From the NCBI GenBank assembly GCA_905250025.1, contig CAJNOJ010000336.1:39174-103173 (forward strand): 64,000 nt of DNA, in the 5' to 3' direction. This DNA is from Adineta ricciae (Eukaryota; Rotifera; Eurotatoria; Adinetida; Adinetidae). How positions within the stretch are numbered: position 1 is the first letter of the stretch; each line of letters starts with the position of its first letter. Positions 30,396 to 42,300 of this stretch are shown piece after piece. The translations under genes and the position numbers were made by a program. Below the pieces are notes generated by a model. That model was not told the DNA's origin and searched no databases. It was given only the letters and a program-made list of their open reading frames with translations.

Positions 30396-30977
30396 CTGGA
30401 AGTACTCTAATTCTATATCTTCATTCGTTCTTTTGCTTTAATTTGAATATGCTTTTTCGTTTTTAATCTCATAAAGAATTCTATTATAGTAAACCTTCTT
30501 ACAATCAGAAATCTGTCTCTTGCCATAAGGTTGTTGACGAATTTCAGCAGTTAATTTTATCGAAAAATCACCGAAAACCAATATTTTCTTATGCTTAAAA
30601 GTTCAAATCCTTATGAAATTAGAAAATTGTGCCCATTACATACTACAAAATCGTTTACTGTTTATATTCGTGATTCATTTAATCGACGTGAACAAATGCA
30701 TATCTATTTACCGTTAGCTGACGTAAACAAGCACATTTGGATTCTTTCTGTAAGAGAAGTGTGTAATTAAATTGTCGATAATGAAAAACATGCGAAAAAT
30801 AACTTTATTATACATTTTTGAAGGAAGAAATCATTTAAAAAATATTATTTTATATTTCTCTAAAGCATTTCTTTTATGAAAAACAATATATACTGAGCTT
30901 TGAAATGATGTTTTTTTGTTGTAAACTCGTCTATCTAAAACACTTGCATTTTTAGTTATTCTGCCGAAAATTTTTGG
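30396..30977. other. Intergenic, convergent genes
   Basis: About 580 bp between the convergent module 3 and kinase genes. No gene seen. The other copy is longer by about 300 bp of unassigned sequence. Confidence 0.45.
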
Positions 30978-32237
30978 TTAAATAGCATGGAAAAGTCTAC
31001 CAAATAGTTTATCATTTAACATAGAATCATAAGTAGTTTTGTTTGGACCTGATTGACATTTCCTAGCATATTCAACAGCTGCTGTGACGAGACAACGACG
31101 ATGACAACATATCTTCTCTTCGGTCGAGCAACAAGTTAGAAAAGTTGTCCAGAACAAAAGATTCGTTGCATGAAGAGCACCTAATATCCATGCGAATGAA
31201 TATTTTTCTTGTTCATTTTCGTACCAACTAACTTTATGCCGTTGAGCATTTTCTCTATAAGTATCCGTAAATGTATTGAGGAAACATAACAAACCCTCAT
31301 TCGAAGGATTCACTAACATTTGAACATGACAATGAGAAAGAAATGTGCCTGGATCATGTGCAGGTGATCGAATACCAGCCCATTCCCAATCAAGTAATGT
31401 CAATGTCGAATCATTTTCATTGATTAAAATATTCGATGACCAAATATCTCCATGTGCAAAAACTCGACCATCAATAATTAAATCGGATATCTCTTGCTGA
31501 TAGTATTGAGACACAACCGGCCAAAGTTCATCAATATGATGTAAATCATAATTCGCACGAATATTCTCTATTATACCGGGTATTTCAAGGAAATCGGCCT
31601 TGTGTGCTTCAACGGTATTAAACATTGGTTTCAAATAGTTGACATACTTTATCGAAGATATTTGCAAATCAATAACAAAATTAGCCAATTGTACACCATA
31701 TGCATGAATAGTATCCATAATTGATTTATTTAATAAATTATTTGTCGAGATGAACCAATCTTTCATCGTTTCTAATTGACCTTGATCTTCAATAATCAAA
31801 ATATTATTTTCTTCATCATGAATCCATACACGACTAATTTTCAATGTTTTATGTCGATTGAAAATAGATGAAAGATCATTCATGTTTTTGTCAACTTCAT
31901 GTGATAGATTGTTATTCAATAACTGAAGAGCTCTTTTTTCGTTCATCTGGCGAATAAGCGGATAGGGAAACTCTGGTCCTAAATGAGCTATATATGGATA
32001 AGTAACTTTTGCTATGAGTGACTTCGGTTTTAATTTATGAAATAATATGAGAAAATTATCATTATCATTTAATTTTATTGTTGAAGTATGTTCCAATACA
32101 TTGTTAAAATGTAAACGATACGTAAAATTCATTAAGCCACCGGGAAGTCGTTCGAATTTCTCGACGTATTCAGTTAAATTATATTGATTGAGAAATTTAT
32201 TCAATTTCGTATCCATGTTATTCACATTACTAAGCAT
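30978..32237 (-). CDS. APH/choline-kinase family phosphotransferase (methylthioribose kinase-like)
   Basis: 419 residues from the ATG at 32237; intronless. FERLPGGLMNFTYRL (residues 28-42) is the nucleotide-binding loop, IAKVTYPYIAHLGPEFPYP carries the ATP-binding Lys and a stretch reminiscent of methylthioribose kinases, VFAHGDIWSSNILIN (259-273) is the catalytic HxDxxxxN loop, and LLDWEWAG (281-288) holds the metal-binding Asp. All catalytic residues are present. The family phosphorylates small molecules such as choline, methylthioribose or aminoglycosides; the substrate is not determined. In-frame codons upstream of 32237 diverge by a frameshift between copies, which supports this ATG. Foreign origin is possible, since fungal and bacterial relatives are common. 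Confidence 0.8.
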   Translation of the reverse strand: MLSNVNNMDTKLNKFLNQYNLTEYVEKFERLPGGLMNFTYRLHFNNVLEHTSTIKLNDNDNFLILFHKLKPKSLIAKVTYPYIAHLGPEFPYPLIRQMNEKRALQLLNNNLSHEVDKNMNDLSSIFNRHKTLKISRVWIHDEENNILIIEDQGQLETMKDWFISTNNLLNKSIMDTIHAYGVQLANFVIDLQISSIKYVNYLKPMFNTVEAHKADFLEIPGIIENIRANYDLHHIDELWPVVSQYYQQEISDLIIDGRVFAHGDIWSSNILINENDSTLTLLDWEWAGIRSPAHDPGTFLSHCHVQMLVNPSNEGLLCFLNTFTDTYRENAQRHKVSWYENEQEKYSFAWILGALHATNLLFWTTFLTCCSTEEKICCHRRCLVTAAVEYARKCQSGPNKTTYDSMLNDKLFGRLFHAI

Positions 32238-32699
32238 ATTTGTAATTACAACACAACGAAAATCCAAAGTAAATGTTTATTTTGCATTCATTTTTTTTTC
32301 TTCCTATTCTTCTTATAAGCAACATGTGATATTTTCGCTCGCTCTTAGAAATATAAGGAAAGAAAAGAAGCGAACGTTATATGTAAACGACAACACACAA
32401 AGAGCAAAAAAACCAGATCGATGTATTCATACCATTATATTTTTGAGGGAGAAGATTTCAGGAGGTGTAGGTATAATTAAAAAGGCTCTCTTCTATATAT
32501 CTACTACCTCCAGTACCAGTTGATGCTTCGAATTCGATTAAATATGACCCACCTTCTTTCATAACATCGCAGAATGCAATTTCTGCTCTAAATGACGTAT
32601 CTGATATAACAGCGTTAAATAGGACGGATATGAAAGCTACTTTTCTCATCCATGTTCGTCGAAAGGACGTGTGAAACGAAAGAGATCATCGTCAAAAAC

Positions 32700-33015
32700 A
32701 ACGCGTGCTGACTCAAGTGACGAAGGCAATCCTGATGACTGAAATACAAACACAAAAACGGGTCTATCTCTAGACGATTTTCGGCTGGACGTATCTAATC
32801 CGAACTCAAAAGTCTAAAAGAAAACGTAAACAAATTTCATTCGATATTATGGACTTTAACTCTTCCGAAGAAGATGATAAGTTGTAGTTGTACCATTGTT
32901 CTATTACTATCTTAAAAGTAATATTCTAGTACTATTTCGGCAGATGTGCCACATAAAAGGCCACCAGATGCACATACAGTCATACAGGATACATTTAAAC
33001 TAGTTTTTGGTCAAG
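32700..33015 (+). pseudogene. Remnant of an unrecognised spliced gene
   Basis: Aligns with 57830-58150. Short coding-like stretches survive (GLSLDDFRLDVSN, KRKRKQISFDIMDFNSSEE) but in conflict with stops, and a 27-bp deletion relative to the other copy is present. Homology between the copies ends near 33015, after CTAGTTTTTGGT. Confidence 0.4.
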
Positions 33016-33299
33016 GGGGAAACAGTAGACTCCAAACGCGTGGAATCCGATAAAATCTTGATCATATTTTTCAAAGTATATTACAAAAATATAGATTATA
33101 CTGTCTATCGAATCTTTCTGACGAGTGTTATTTTAAAAGGCAATGGTCTAAGTCCTGATTTAGGTGTAAATCTGTACTATTTAGTTTTTGTATTCAACGC
33201 TTTTATTTGTTTAGAGATCATCTATAGCGAAGAAAAGGTCTATTTGATAATGCAGTCAGACAAAGCAAAAATGAAAGGAAAAAGACTCATTCTTTTTTA

Positions 33300-35744
33300 T
33301 TAGCATGCTGCACTCAAAGTAATCGATCACTTGAAGGCTTGCTCTTCTCAGTACTTAATAGCCAACATGCGCTTTGTTTATGAAGATATTTTACTTCGTC
33401 GTTAATTATAACACTAAAATAAGTACCCTCGATATGAGGTTCGACTTGATCCGTAATTCTTATGCCAGTGAAGTCTGTTTTTGTCGCCTATATTGAGTTT
33501 TGTTTCTCATTTTCTTCATCTTCATCATTGTCGGCTAACTTGAATTCAATTGCTTGAACACATATTCGCTTAACAGACTTAAATCAAGAATACGTTTGTT
33601 CTTCCAACATTCACCATTTCTGAATCGCCTTATCATAAGCTCCAGTGATAAGTTTTTCGATATCTATTTGATCAATTTCATATTGGTTTATCATAACGGC
33701 CGCATGACGAACACTTCGATGCTTGTGATGAGCTGGAAAAATAAAATTGTTAACTAAGTCGGTATCTGACTGCATATGTTTGATATCGCTCAATATTGAT
33801 AATCTTTGAGCACGTCGTAAAAAGTCATGTATTGTAAAGTTTACTATAGTTGGATAAATACCACTTAATGCGCGAGCGTTTCTAAAAAGTGATTCACAAG
33901 CTTGCAAGCTAAAGATATCAATGTGAAGTACAGATGGTGGTAGCTTTTTCTCCTTAATGAGTATAATTAAGTATAACAAATTGTGTGCGTTGATTTCCAT
34001 CGATAAATATGCTGGTCTTGTGATAAAATATTTGCTTTTATTGTTTCTTGTGGTGTATGATGAATTAAATGATGTGCATTTAATCCATGTCAACCATGCT
34101 GTGCAAAGGAACACAACAGTCCAAGCAGATCGAAGTCCTGAAATAAAATATTTTTTCTCACAAAGGGTATCTATTAAAAAGCTTTCTGCTGTTAATCAGT
34201 TGATGCAACAAATACTCCTACTCACGTTCAGCAACAGTCATTCGCTTCTCCACATAAGTCACAATGATCATTCGAAACATTTGAAGACAAATCAATGTTC
34301 CACGAGTATCATTATTTTTAGATAAAATGTTAATAAGATCGTGAAATGCTAATTTCAAACAAGAACTAAAGTTTTGGCGATCTTGAGGGTTAATATCGAA
34401 TTTTGTCAAGCCATGATCTAATGTAGAGTAATGTTCATTGTTTATGATATCATATAAATGATTAATTGATATGGATTTATTTTCAAGCCACAATGCAGCG
34501 CTTGATGATAACAAACGATTGCGCCATTTAGTAACCAGATGTGTTGCATCTTGAAAAAGTAGGAATAGCTGTAGGTGGCGTAGATAAAGTCAGGGCCAAG
34601 ATGATTCTATTTCAATTTGAAAAGCTTGCGGATGCTGATGAACTTGAAAATGAGGAAGACTTCCAAGAGAACCACTGAGAAAACGCATTGCTCGTAAATA
34701 CCTGGCATCAGCATCTATAGAAAAAATTTATTGTTGATTAATTACATAAAAAGTGAAAACAATTTTCTTTCCTACCTGTTGAGAATCCGATTATTCTTAT
34801 GTTCTTTTGTAGACATTGATTGAATATATAACACCATCGTTGTAATATGTCATTTGCCGTAATTGGATTATCAATATCATATGCCGACAGGAGAATAGGA
34901 CTTGGTATGGTACTTTGATTTGATTCGTAGCTTGGATCGGCTCAATCATATGCACGTTAAGTAATGGAGATCTTTTAGTTGTATCAAACCATGTTTTCAA
35001 TGTATCAAATGAATCAGTTTGATAATATCCTTAGATAGGCACTCCTCGCTCAACTGGTAAAGGAAACCCTTTGAATATATTTGTTACCGAATCATATTTT
35101 ATTTTTTCTATCACACCAGTAGCATCTTCCGAAGCAAACGCATATTGAACACCAAGATTATTACAACGCTTTTCAAGTTGGTCAAATCCGAACTCTCCTT
35201 CACTAAATTTTGAATCCGAGCTTGACATTAATGCATTCAACATGGCTAAGTTCGGTAAAGAACCTGGCAAATTCAGTCGAATAAATTCATATGTTAATTT
35301 TCCACCTATAATATGCAATGACAATGCGAAATTCTTAATTGTAGTGCCATATCGACGATGATTGTTCGACTTTGTCAAATTGCTAATTATTGTGTCAATA
35401 AAAATTTGCATAAACTCATATTCATAATTATCATTATGATTTTCAAATCGCTCGAACGAACGAACTAGGCTTTTTAACAATGGATTCTTATCAATAAAAC
35501 CATATGATAAATCGGTATTTGCGTCATCATTATTAGTTCCTATTTTCTTTTCTTCTTCTTGCTTTAAAAAATCGAGTAAAGAGGTAAAATTATTCATTAA
35601 TCCAATTTTTACGACAAATTGACCATCATCAAGTTGGAAATATGATCTTTCTCTCAATAATAAGAAATCCGGCTTTGAACATTGCAAACTAAATATTTCG
35701 AAAACATTCGAATTCCGAATAAAAGACTGCGTCGACGATATCAA
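33300..35744 (-). pseudogene. P-element/THAP9-like transposase-derived gene, broken
   Basis: Multi-exon gene read from 35744 down. Exon 35744-34776 holds YGTTIKNFALSLHIIGGK and YAFASEDATGVIEKIKYDS. A 61-bp intron (34775-34715) joins GFST to DADARYLRAMRFLSG. Exon 34714-34226 holds FQDATHLVTKWRNRLLSS, a D-x-x-H-x-x-K-x-x-R-N arrangement as in P-element and THAP9 transposases, and HGLTKFDINPQDRQNFSSC. An 88-bp intron (34225-34138) leads to exon 34137-33611 with YFITRPAYLSMEINAHNLLYL. A C-terminal piece (KYLHKQSACWLLS) is at about 33320-33420. Defects: in-frame TAA at 35031-35033, TGA at 34590-34592, a frameshift near 34935, and more stops near the 3' end. No THAP zinc finger seen. The overall arrangement matches a large uncharacterised bdelloid family; the transposase assignment is an inference. 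Confidence 0.65.
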
Positions 35745-36060
35745 CTGGAACTTCAGAATATCAACGAAAGCATAGAAGTCATTGTCTTTTAAAGAAAGAA
35801 CATTGGTAGTTGTGTTATCTATTTAGGAAGAGTAAATTTTGTTTGAATAGTCTGTCTAAAAAGTAGGAAAAAATTCATTGAAAAAAGGTTGACGATCGAT
35901 TTCCGATTAACGCTTGCAATTTGTTGTTTTGGAGAATTTTATTCATAAATTTCGATTATGAAACAATAACTGAACCATATGATGCGTTATAGCGTTAGCC
36001 GGGAAATTCCATACATTTAAAATACACAACGATTTCCCGGAAATTGAATTTCTGTATAGT
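35745..36060. other. Intergenic stretch
   Basis: Nothing assigned. May include the 5' end of the transposase-like gene. Confidence 0.3.
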
Positions 36061-36064
36061 CCGT

Positions 36065-36235
36065 ATAGTTCGTGAGGGTGCCACGGAGGGTGATGCAGGG
36101 TTTTATCTGAGTGAGGGTGCCGCGGAGGGTGATGTAGGGTTTTAGGGTGAGGGTGAGGGTGAGGGTGAAAGGCTATTATGTCTATACGGACTATACGGCC
36201 TATACGGACTATACGGACTATACGGACACGATATC
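36065..36235. repeat. GAGGGT and CTATACGGA simple repeats
   Basis: Two imperfect GTGAGGGTGCC-CGGAGGGTGATG-AGGGTTTTA units, then four GAGGGT hexamers in a row at about 36144-36170, then about five CTATACGGA/CTATACGGC units at 36182-36230, with CCGTATAG on the other side near 36055. The G-rich part is telomere-like and could form a G-quadruplex; the flanking CGTATAG motifs are inverted relative to each other. Confidence 0.7.
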
Positions 36236-37584
36236 TAAAGCTATAAAGATACTCTGTATCTGAGGTGGCAAAAACCAATTTCCCGGAAAACGCTAAAACA
36301 CATCAAATCCTATTTATTAACTTTAGAAAATAAAATAGCTATTTTTTTTGTAAAACTAATGGCAAGATAAAACGTTTTTTACTATGAGGTTATAACAAAT
36401 ATGACCCTCACCACAGTCGATGGAACAAATAACGCTCGTCGGGCAGGCTCGCTGAACGTTTGACTGATTTTCTTCCCATTGTACTCTTGTCATCAGAACT
36501 TTTTTAAAAATGTATCAACCCACTCATCTAGCAGTCGGCCGTCGGCGCCCCTTCGGTCCGCCACTCCCGACTGCTCGATATTCCTCATAGCATATACACT
36601 TTGTCAAATGGTAGGCGCCTTTCTTTCACACCCTTCACACACAATTTAACTGCCTGAACATAATCTATACAAAGAAAGCTTTCAACTGCAGCTTGTCTTT
36701 CGTTTACTAGATGCCATCAGAGACTACCAACCCACCGTATCGATAAGGTTATACAACAAAAGCATCTAAGCTATTCAATGCATGATTCAGGTATCCTAGA
36801 CATATAATTTCCAGCCTTACATCGCGCGATTGCTATCGATCCATTTTATGATTTACCACAATTATCGATCAATCTCAGCTATCTCCGCACGCTATTCGTG
36901 AAGTTTATGCCATTTTTTACCTTCAATCATGATAGAAATAGGCACCATTCAAACTAGCTTTTCTCATACGGTTCTCTCTTCGGACAAGAGACCATCTAAC
37001 TAGTCTTCGTCGTGTCGCCAATACTGTATGGGGTTAGCCAAATTACTGAGTTAGTGAATTTCGAGCTGAGGCCTAAAAGCATATCACGACGCTATAAAAT
37101 TGTTCTACAGTCGCCCGTTGGCTATATCGAAAAAGCCTTCTATTAAATGCCAAACATTTCGAGGAAAATGTTTTTCTCACCTTTGACCCTTGACACCCCC
37201 CCCCTCTCCATCCTCACTCGCCGACCGAGATTTAATCTGATCACCCCTCGCGAACGATGTTTTATCAAGTTTCGAGCACTTTTGAAAAAATGTTTTTTGG
37301 CCATTGACCCTCACTTCTCACCTTCACCCACTCACTACACCACTTGGGGAACCTACACTCACCGAACCAACTACTCGCACCCGGACGAAGACCTTCACAC
37401 CCTCACCCCACACTTTCGCTAGTTTTTGACCTTTGACCCTGACACAAACAGACAGACAAACTATTTGATTTCATATGACCCTCTCTACAGTCGAGAGGAA
37501 AAGTTTTTTTCTCAAAAAAGTGGCCCTTTGTTGTAAAAAACTCAAACCAAAAGTTTTCTTGCAAAGCTAATCGCGGATTCGTGA
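36236..37584. other. Gene-free, repeat-like stretch with C-rich low complexity
   Basis: Contains an inverted repeat AGCAGTCGG / CCGACTGCT at about 36529-36576 and C-rich, pyrimidine-biased sequence at 37180-37440. The motif ATATGACCCTC-C-ACAGTCGA occurs twice (about 36399-36420 and 37472-37493). No credible coding frame. Confidence 0.4.
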
Positions 37585-37745
37585 TCCTCGACCCCGATTA
37601 CATAAGGCCGATCATTTCCGTATGGCCATCATCAAGTTTTCTATGAGTTATTGAATGCTGCAATCTGATTGGCTTGGGCAGACAAACTTTAAGCATTTTG
37701 AGCCGAGTATTTAACCGCTGTATAACCCTTTCTCTCAGAAAAGGG
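37585..37745 (+). mobile_element. Short dispersed element with 3' hairpin, second copy
   Basis: Related to 7868-8062: same ATTACA/C-A-G-GATCATTT start, GACAAACTTTAAGC core, and the CGCTGTATAACCCTTTCTCTCAGAAAAGGG end with its stem-loop. Only one GACA-type unit is present here, so the tract at 7968 is a later expansion. Confidence 0.55.
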
Positions 37746-39380
37746 AATAGAGTTACGAAGATGATTTATTCGTATTTTCTATTTCTTAAGCAGTAATTTA
37801 TGTTTGACAATAATGTTCATTTAGTAAAGCAGATATTTGAAGGTATTTATAATGAAGTAAGTATTCTTTTTGTCATTATCACAAATTTAGAAGCAGCCAG
37901 GAGTAAAGATTTCTCCCTGCTTCTAGACTTTTACTTAGACTTTATAAATGATATCAACTTAATGTTTTGCCTTTTCTTTTTAGGAAAATCTGTTCATATT
38001 TAAGCCATTGACACAAAACAGAACATTTCCATTAAACTATTTTTTTCTTTAGTTAGTTTTATTTTATTCTCTAATTCAGCATATCATATTAGCCATATCG
38101 CCAACATTGTTTTTACTTTTTCTACATTTATTCAAATAAATTTCATCAAATTTTAAGAATATGTTGTGATTGTTGGTGTAGATCAGAGCTATCGGCCCGG
38201 CCTGTCAGGTCAGGTTAGTTATATATTTCGTTTTGGATGTTTTGGCGTAAGAGCAATGATTCTGACTGGTAACTGTAGGGAAAATAACGTTTTGGGAAAC
38301 ACGATCCGAAGGAGTGTTGAAGTGTTTAAGGGTAAAAATTTTAACCCCCCACCCCCCCCCCCCCCCCACAGACCGTGACCGACCAGTAAAAAAGTCATCA
38401 CAGACAGTGACCGATAGCATCACTGTTTGGGATGCCAATGGTGTCGCGTTTCACATTTTAATCCCGTAGGGATTGCGCTGAAAGCTTTTTCACTTCAAAC
38501 ATCCGATAAGCTCCATAACACATTTTTGTTAAAAAACTGGGTCATTTCTAGTAGAAACTTCGAAATCTTGGTAGTTTTCTTGGAACTCCTTTTTTATACA
38601 ATAAGCTATAGGAAAATTGTTAGAAAGCGGTATGGAATCCTTGCTAAAGGTAAATGCTTCGCCTTTTAATTGTTTAGAAATGTATAGAAGGAATGCATAA
38701 AAGGTTTTGGTGTAAATATTAGCTCCTTTCTATTGAAAACCTCAAATTCTGAGTTTTTATCTAGAAAGGCAGCTTCTATATAGTTCACTATGAACAAAAT
38801 AGCGGAAACAATTTAAAAGTTGTCAAAGGCGACTTTCTCATAGTTTTCGTCTACTGACAAACGTGTAAACAATTTAAGGACATTTTTTCTGCCTGAATCA
38901 ACAAAGATATTAGCTTTAGCTCGCATTCATATCTATAAGCAGTTAAACAAGGACTCTTAATATTCAGTGGCTTCTCTCGTCATCTTGTTTGTTTGAAGTC
39001 ACGTTACTTGTACATAAGATTTGACACCTTAGGAAGTCCATACAGCAAGATCGAGCATTGACCATTTCGACATGTCCATGTCTTACCACTCTGTAGTCTC
39101 ATTTGAACTCAGTCAGACAACCAAGTCGCATGTCTTCCAACGCATGCGAAGAAAATCAATAGTTTGACATCGCCGAGAGAATTTAGTACGGTTGATAAGA
39201 CTTGCCACTCTGTTTGAAAAAGCAAAAGATCTTCGAAATAATCGAATATTAATGAAGTTGACGAATCATGGTTGTTCTTATTATATTGATTGAGAGAGAA
39301 TGATCTAGAGTTCCAAACTTTCAATAGAAAGAATCTAATGTTTTACAGAAAAACGTTGATGTATTCCTTTCATATCTTTT
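37746..39380. other. Mostly noncoding, one possible small exon
   Basis: A candidate exon at 37801-37857 (MFDNNVHLVKQIFEGIYNE) ends in a GTAAGT donor; weak evidence. A near-pure C tract (16 C) lies at 38352-38367, striking in AT-rich DNA. Nothing else assigned. Confidence 0.3.
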
Positions 39381-42300
39381 TGAACAACCAACAGGTGAAG
39401 AGTGTAGCTTTAAAAAAGATTTCAGATCGTTCCCTAACGATTTTCCTATACCTTATTATATGAGAAAAAAGGAGTTCTCAAAAAAGCCACCACAAGGTGA
39501 ACATTTTTGCTAGAAACGCCTTACCGTCAGTTTCGTTCAGCACAAATGTTTTGGAGAACATACTGTATGTTCGAAGTGAAAGAAATCTTTCCAGAAAAAC
39601 TACAACATATATCTCAAGCTGATACTTCTAGTCAATTGAAATTATCCAAACAAACTCTTTATTTCCTTCATCAATCAATTAGTGAACGATCGACTCAAGA
39701 TATTATAAAAGATTTTCCCAGTTACTCAAACCAAGTGCGCGTAAAGTAATGTGTTTCCTTTTGATTTATTGTATTTAAGAAATTAATTTTTTTCAATTGA
39801 TATTTGAAGGAGTGAAGCTTTTGATGAACTTTCATCTGTCTTCTGAAGTGCGACGACATGCACCTGATCTTTTAGATAAAACTCATTCAGCATCGTTATT
39901 GTTTACAGGTAAATATAAAGATTAATATAAATGAAGAAGCATTTTTTGACGATAGAATCATCTGCAATTAAATTGATAAAATGCTTATGCAAAGAGTTTC
40001 GCGAATCGATCCAGCATGCATTTCGTGATAAGATAAATTTTCTCTACAATCCCGATAGGGCATGTAGTTATGTATATTAAAAGTTTCAATAGAAGAACAT
40101 TTGAGTTTAATTTGAGCTGATGAATATCAATTCAATATACCTAGGTTTTTCATGTAAGCAAAGCAGAGATGGAGTGTAATTGTAAATAGAAACAATTCTA
40201 ATGGAAGTTGTTTTATTCAGCCCAAATGTTTGTATGATTTATTTGTTCTTTCACTCGATTATTACTATTCTGATCATTTTTTCGTCACGCGAAATTTCAG
40301 AAATACTAATTTGTATAGAAACCATCGACTCCTTATCTAACATTCGTTTATGTTAATGATAATATTCATGTTTATGTCGGTTTCATTTCAATTGTTTCAA
40401 CTTATTCACAGCGAATAATGCTGCTGTACTTCTCATTTGACAAGAAAAGTCGTGCAATTCGACGTCTTTACTCAGTTTTGTATGGTGACACAAGATATAT
40501 AACCAATCCAGTTCATATTTTGATCAAGACAAAAAATATCTATATGAATGGTGAACAACAAAAGCAACATCAATCAATATCAAATTCTTTATCAACTGGT
40601 CCTACAACACATTCAACTCAATATTCATCTCAATCACGACGTCAATTTCATTCACGAACAGAAACCGACGTCAACTCTCTAAGTGCTTTTTTGCTTCACA
40701 TCAATTCTTTTTGTGGGAATCAATTAACAGAATCGAAATCATTAAAGAGAAATCATGATTCCAAGGAACACTTATCTTCTGATACTAATGAGTAAGTTCT
40801 ATTTTATAGAGCAATTAACAGCGTACGGTTTACAATCTTGTTTCATCTAGAAGTAAAAACTCTACTGGAAAACATTACTAGGTAAACTCTAATCACAGCA
40901 ACAAATTATACAACGAAAAAAAAAAAAAAAAGAAATTGCTTTCGGATGATGAAAATGTAGCATTTTTTAACTACTACTGAAATAGATGATCATGGACTTG
41001 CATCTACTGATCTAACATCATATGATGCTCTTACAAATTCAAATTTCACTTCATGTCCAAAACAAAAACCAAGAAATCGAGTAAGCATGATACTAAATTG
41101 TGAATGCATAGTCAACGAAATTCTTTTTTATATGTGTTTAAAACCTGAATTTAATACTGAAAACAGCTTTCGATGTATTTAACCTCATGTTGAGTATGAA
41201 AATGCTAAAATGGTGTCACTTGAGCAAAATTTCATTACATTTTGTTTTTATACATTAAATATGCCAATAAATGAAGAAAAATTCTAAATAAAATTGATTC
41301 AGCCTTCTGGATTATAACTAGATTTAATTGATAATATTGAAAATAATTCAAAACAGAATTTTTGAACCAATCGAATAAAATGATAAATTTATTACGAATC
41401 TTTCTTCATTTGGTACCATATTCAATGCAGAAAATCAAAATAAAATAGAATTCTCCTCCACTAACACCATTTGCGTATTTTTCTACTGAATGTGAGGTTA
41501 AATACCCTAAAAGCTCTGTTTTCAGTATCAAATTCCACTTTTAATGCGCATAATAAAACAATTTCGTTGACTATTGATTTACCATCCTTTATCATTTTTA
41601 TTCTATTAGCTCATAAATCCTGTTTACAATTATTTTCAACAATATCATTGAAAACTAAGACTTTTATTGGCACTTAACTTAGTAGTTAATTCAAATTCTC
41701 CACAAGCTTTATTTATTTATCTCAGTAAAGAATTTTAAGATATTGTCTCATTGTTGTATGTTTATATTCATCTTTATCAATGACTTTTTCTTTAATCTAA
41801 AATGCAGCTGATTATATAGATATGAAGCTTTGTTAGATAAAGTTCTATTTCTTTTCATTAAGTATAACAAAAAATAATAGTCATTTTAATAGTCTTTCTC
41901 AAATCTAAAAAACAAAAAGTAGAACTGCTGTATTTTTCATTTTTTCTTTTCTCCCTCCGAGAAACTGAACTATTTATTCAAGCAAGATCTTTGTTAATAA
42001 GTGATGCTCAATCAATTCCTCTCCCATTTTCTTCCTTTACTTATGAAGTTAAAATTCAAATGCCTCTTATCCATTTTTTAGCAAGACGTCAATTTTTATT
42101 TTTATTGTCACCCATCTATTCAGTTGAACACACATAACTTCTACAGCAATACTCTTTGTCAATCTGATTTTCAAAACTGTAAAAAAAACTTCGATTCAGT
42201 TCATTTTAAACAATGCGTAAATCTTTGAAATATCTTTACTTTATTCGGACATCGTTTTAATTTAATTATAAGTATGTTTTGCAATGCATACACGACCCTA

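Larger units (their letters stand above)
20657..33015. repeat. Homology block E, copy 2 (pairs with 44274-58150)
   Basis: About 12.4 kb collinear with 44274-58150, including six coding units in the same order and orientation. This copy lacks about 1.04 kb (an alpha-mannosidase remnant) and has about 150 bp extra at 24260-24411. Confidence 0.9.

Noticed and set aside
30590..30620. tRNA-like GTTCAAATCC box
   Set aside because: No matching A box, acceptor stem or anticodon arm at the right distance.
32700..32760. Possible hammerhead ribozyme core (CTGATGA followed closely by GAAA), also in the second copy near 57850
   Set aside because: There is no room for stem II between the two boxes and no flanking stems I and III.
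37147..37422. Pro-rich frame of 91 codons
   Set aside because: Lies in C-rich low-complexity DNA with no conservation or splice context.
38205..38438. Pro/Gly-rich frames around the C tract at 38345-38367
   Set aside because: They are products of the homopolymer; no other coding signal.
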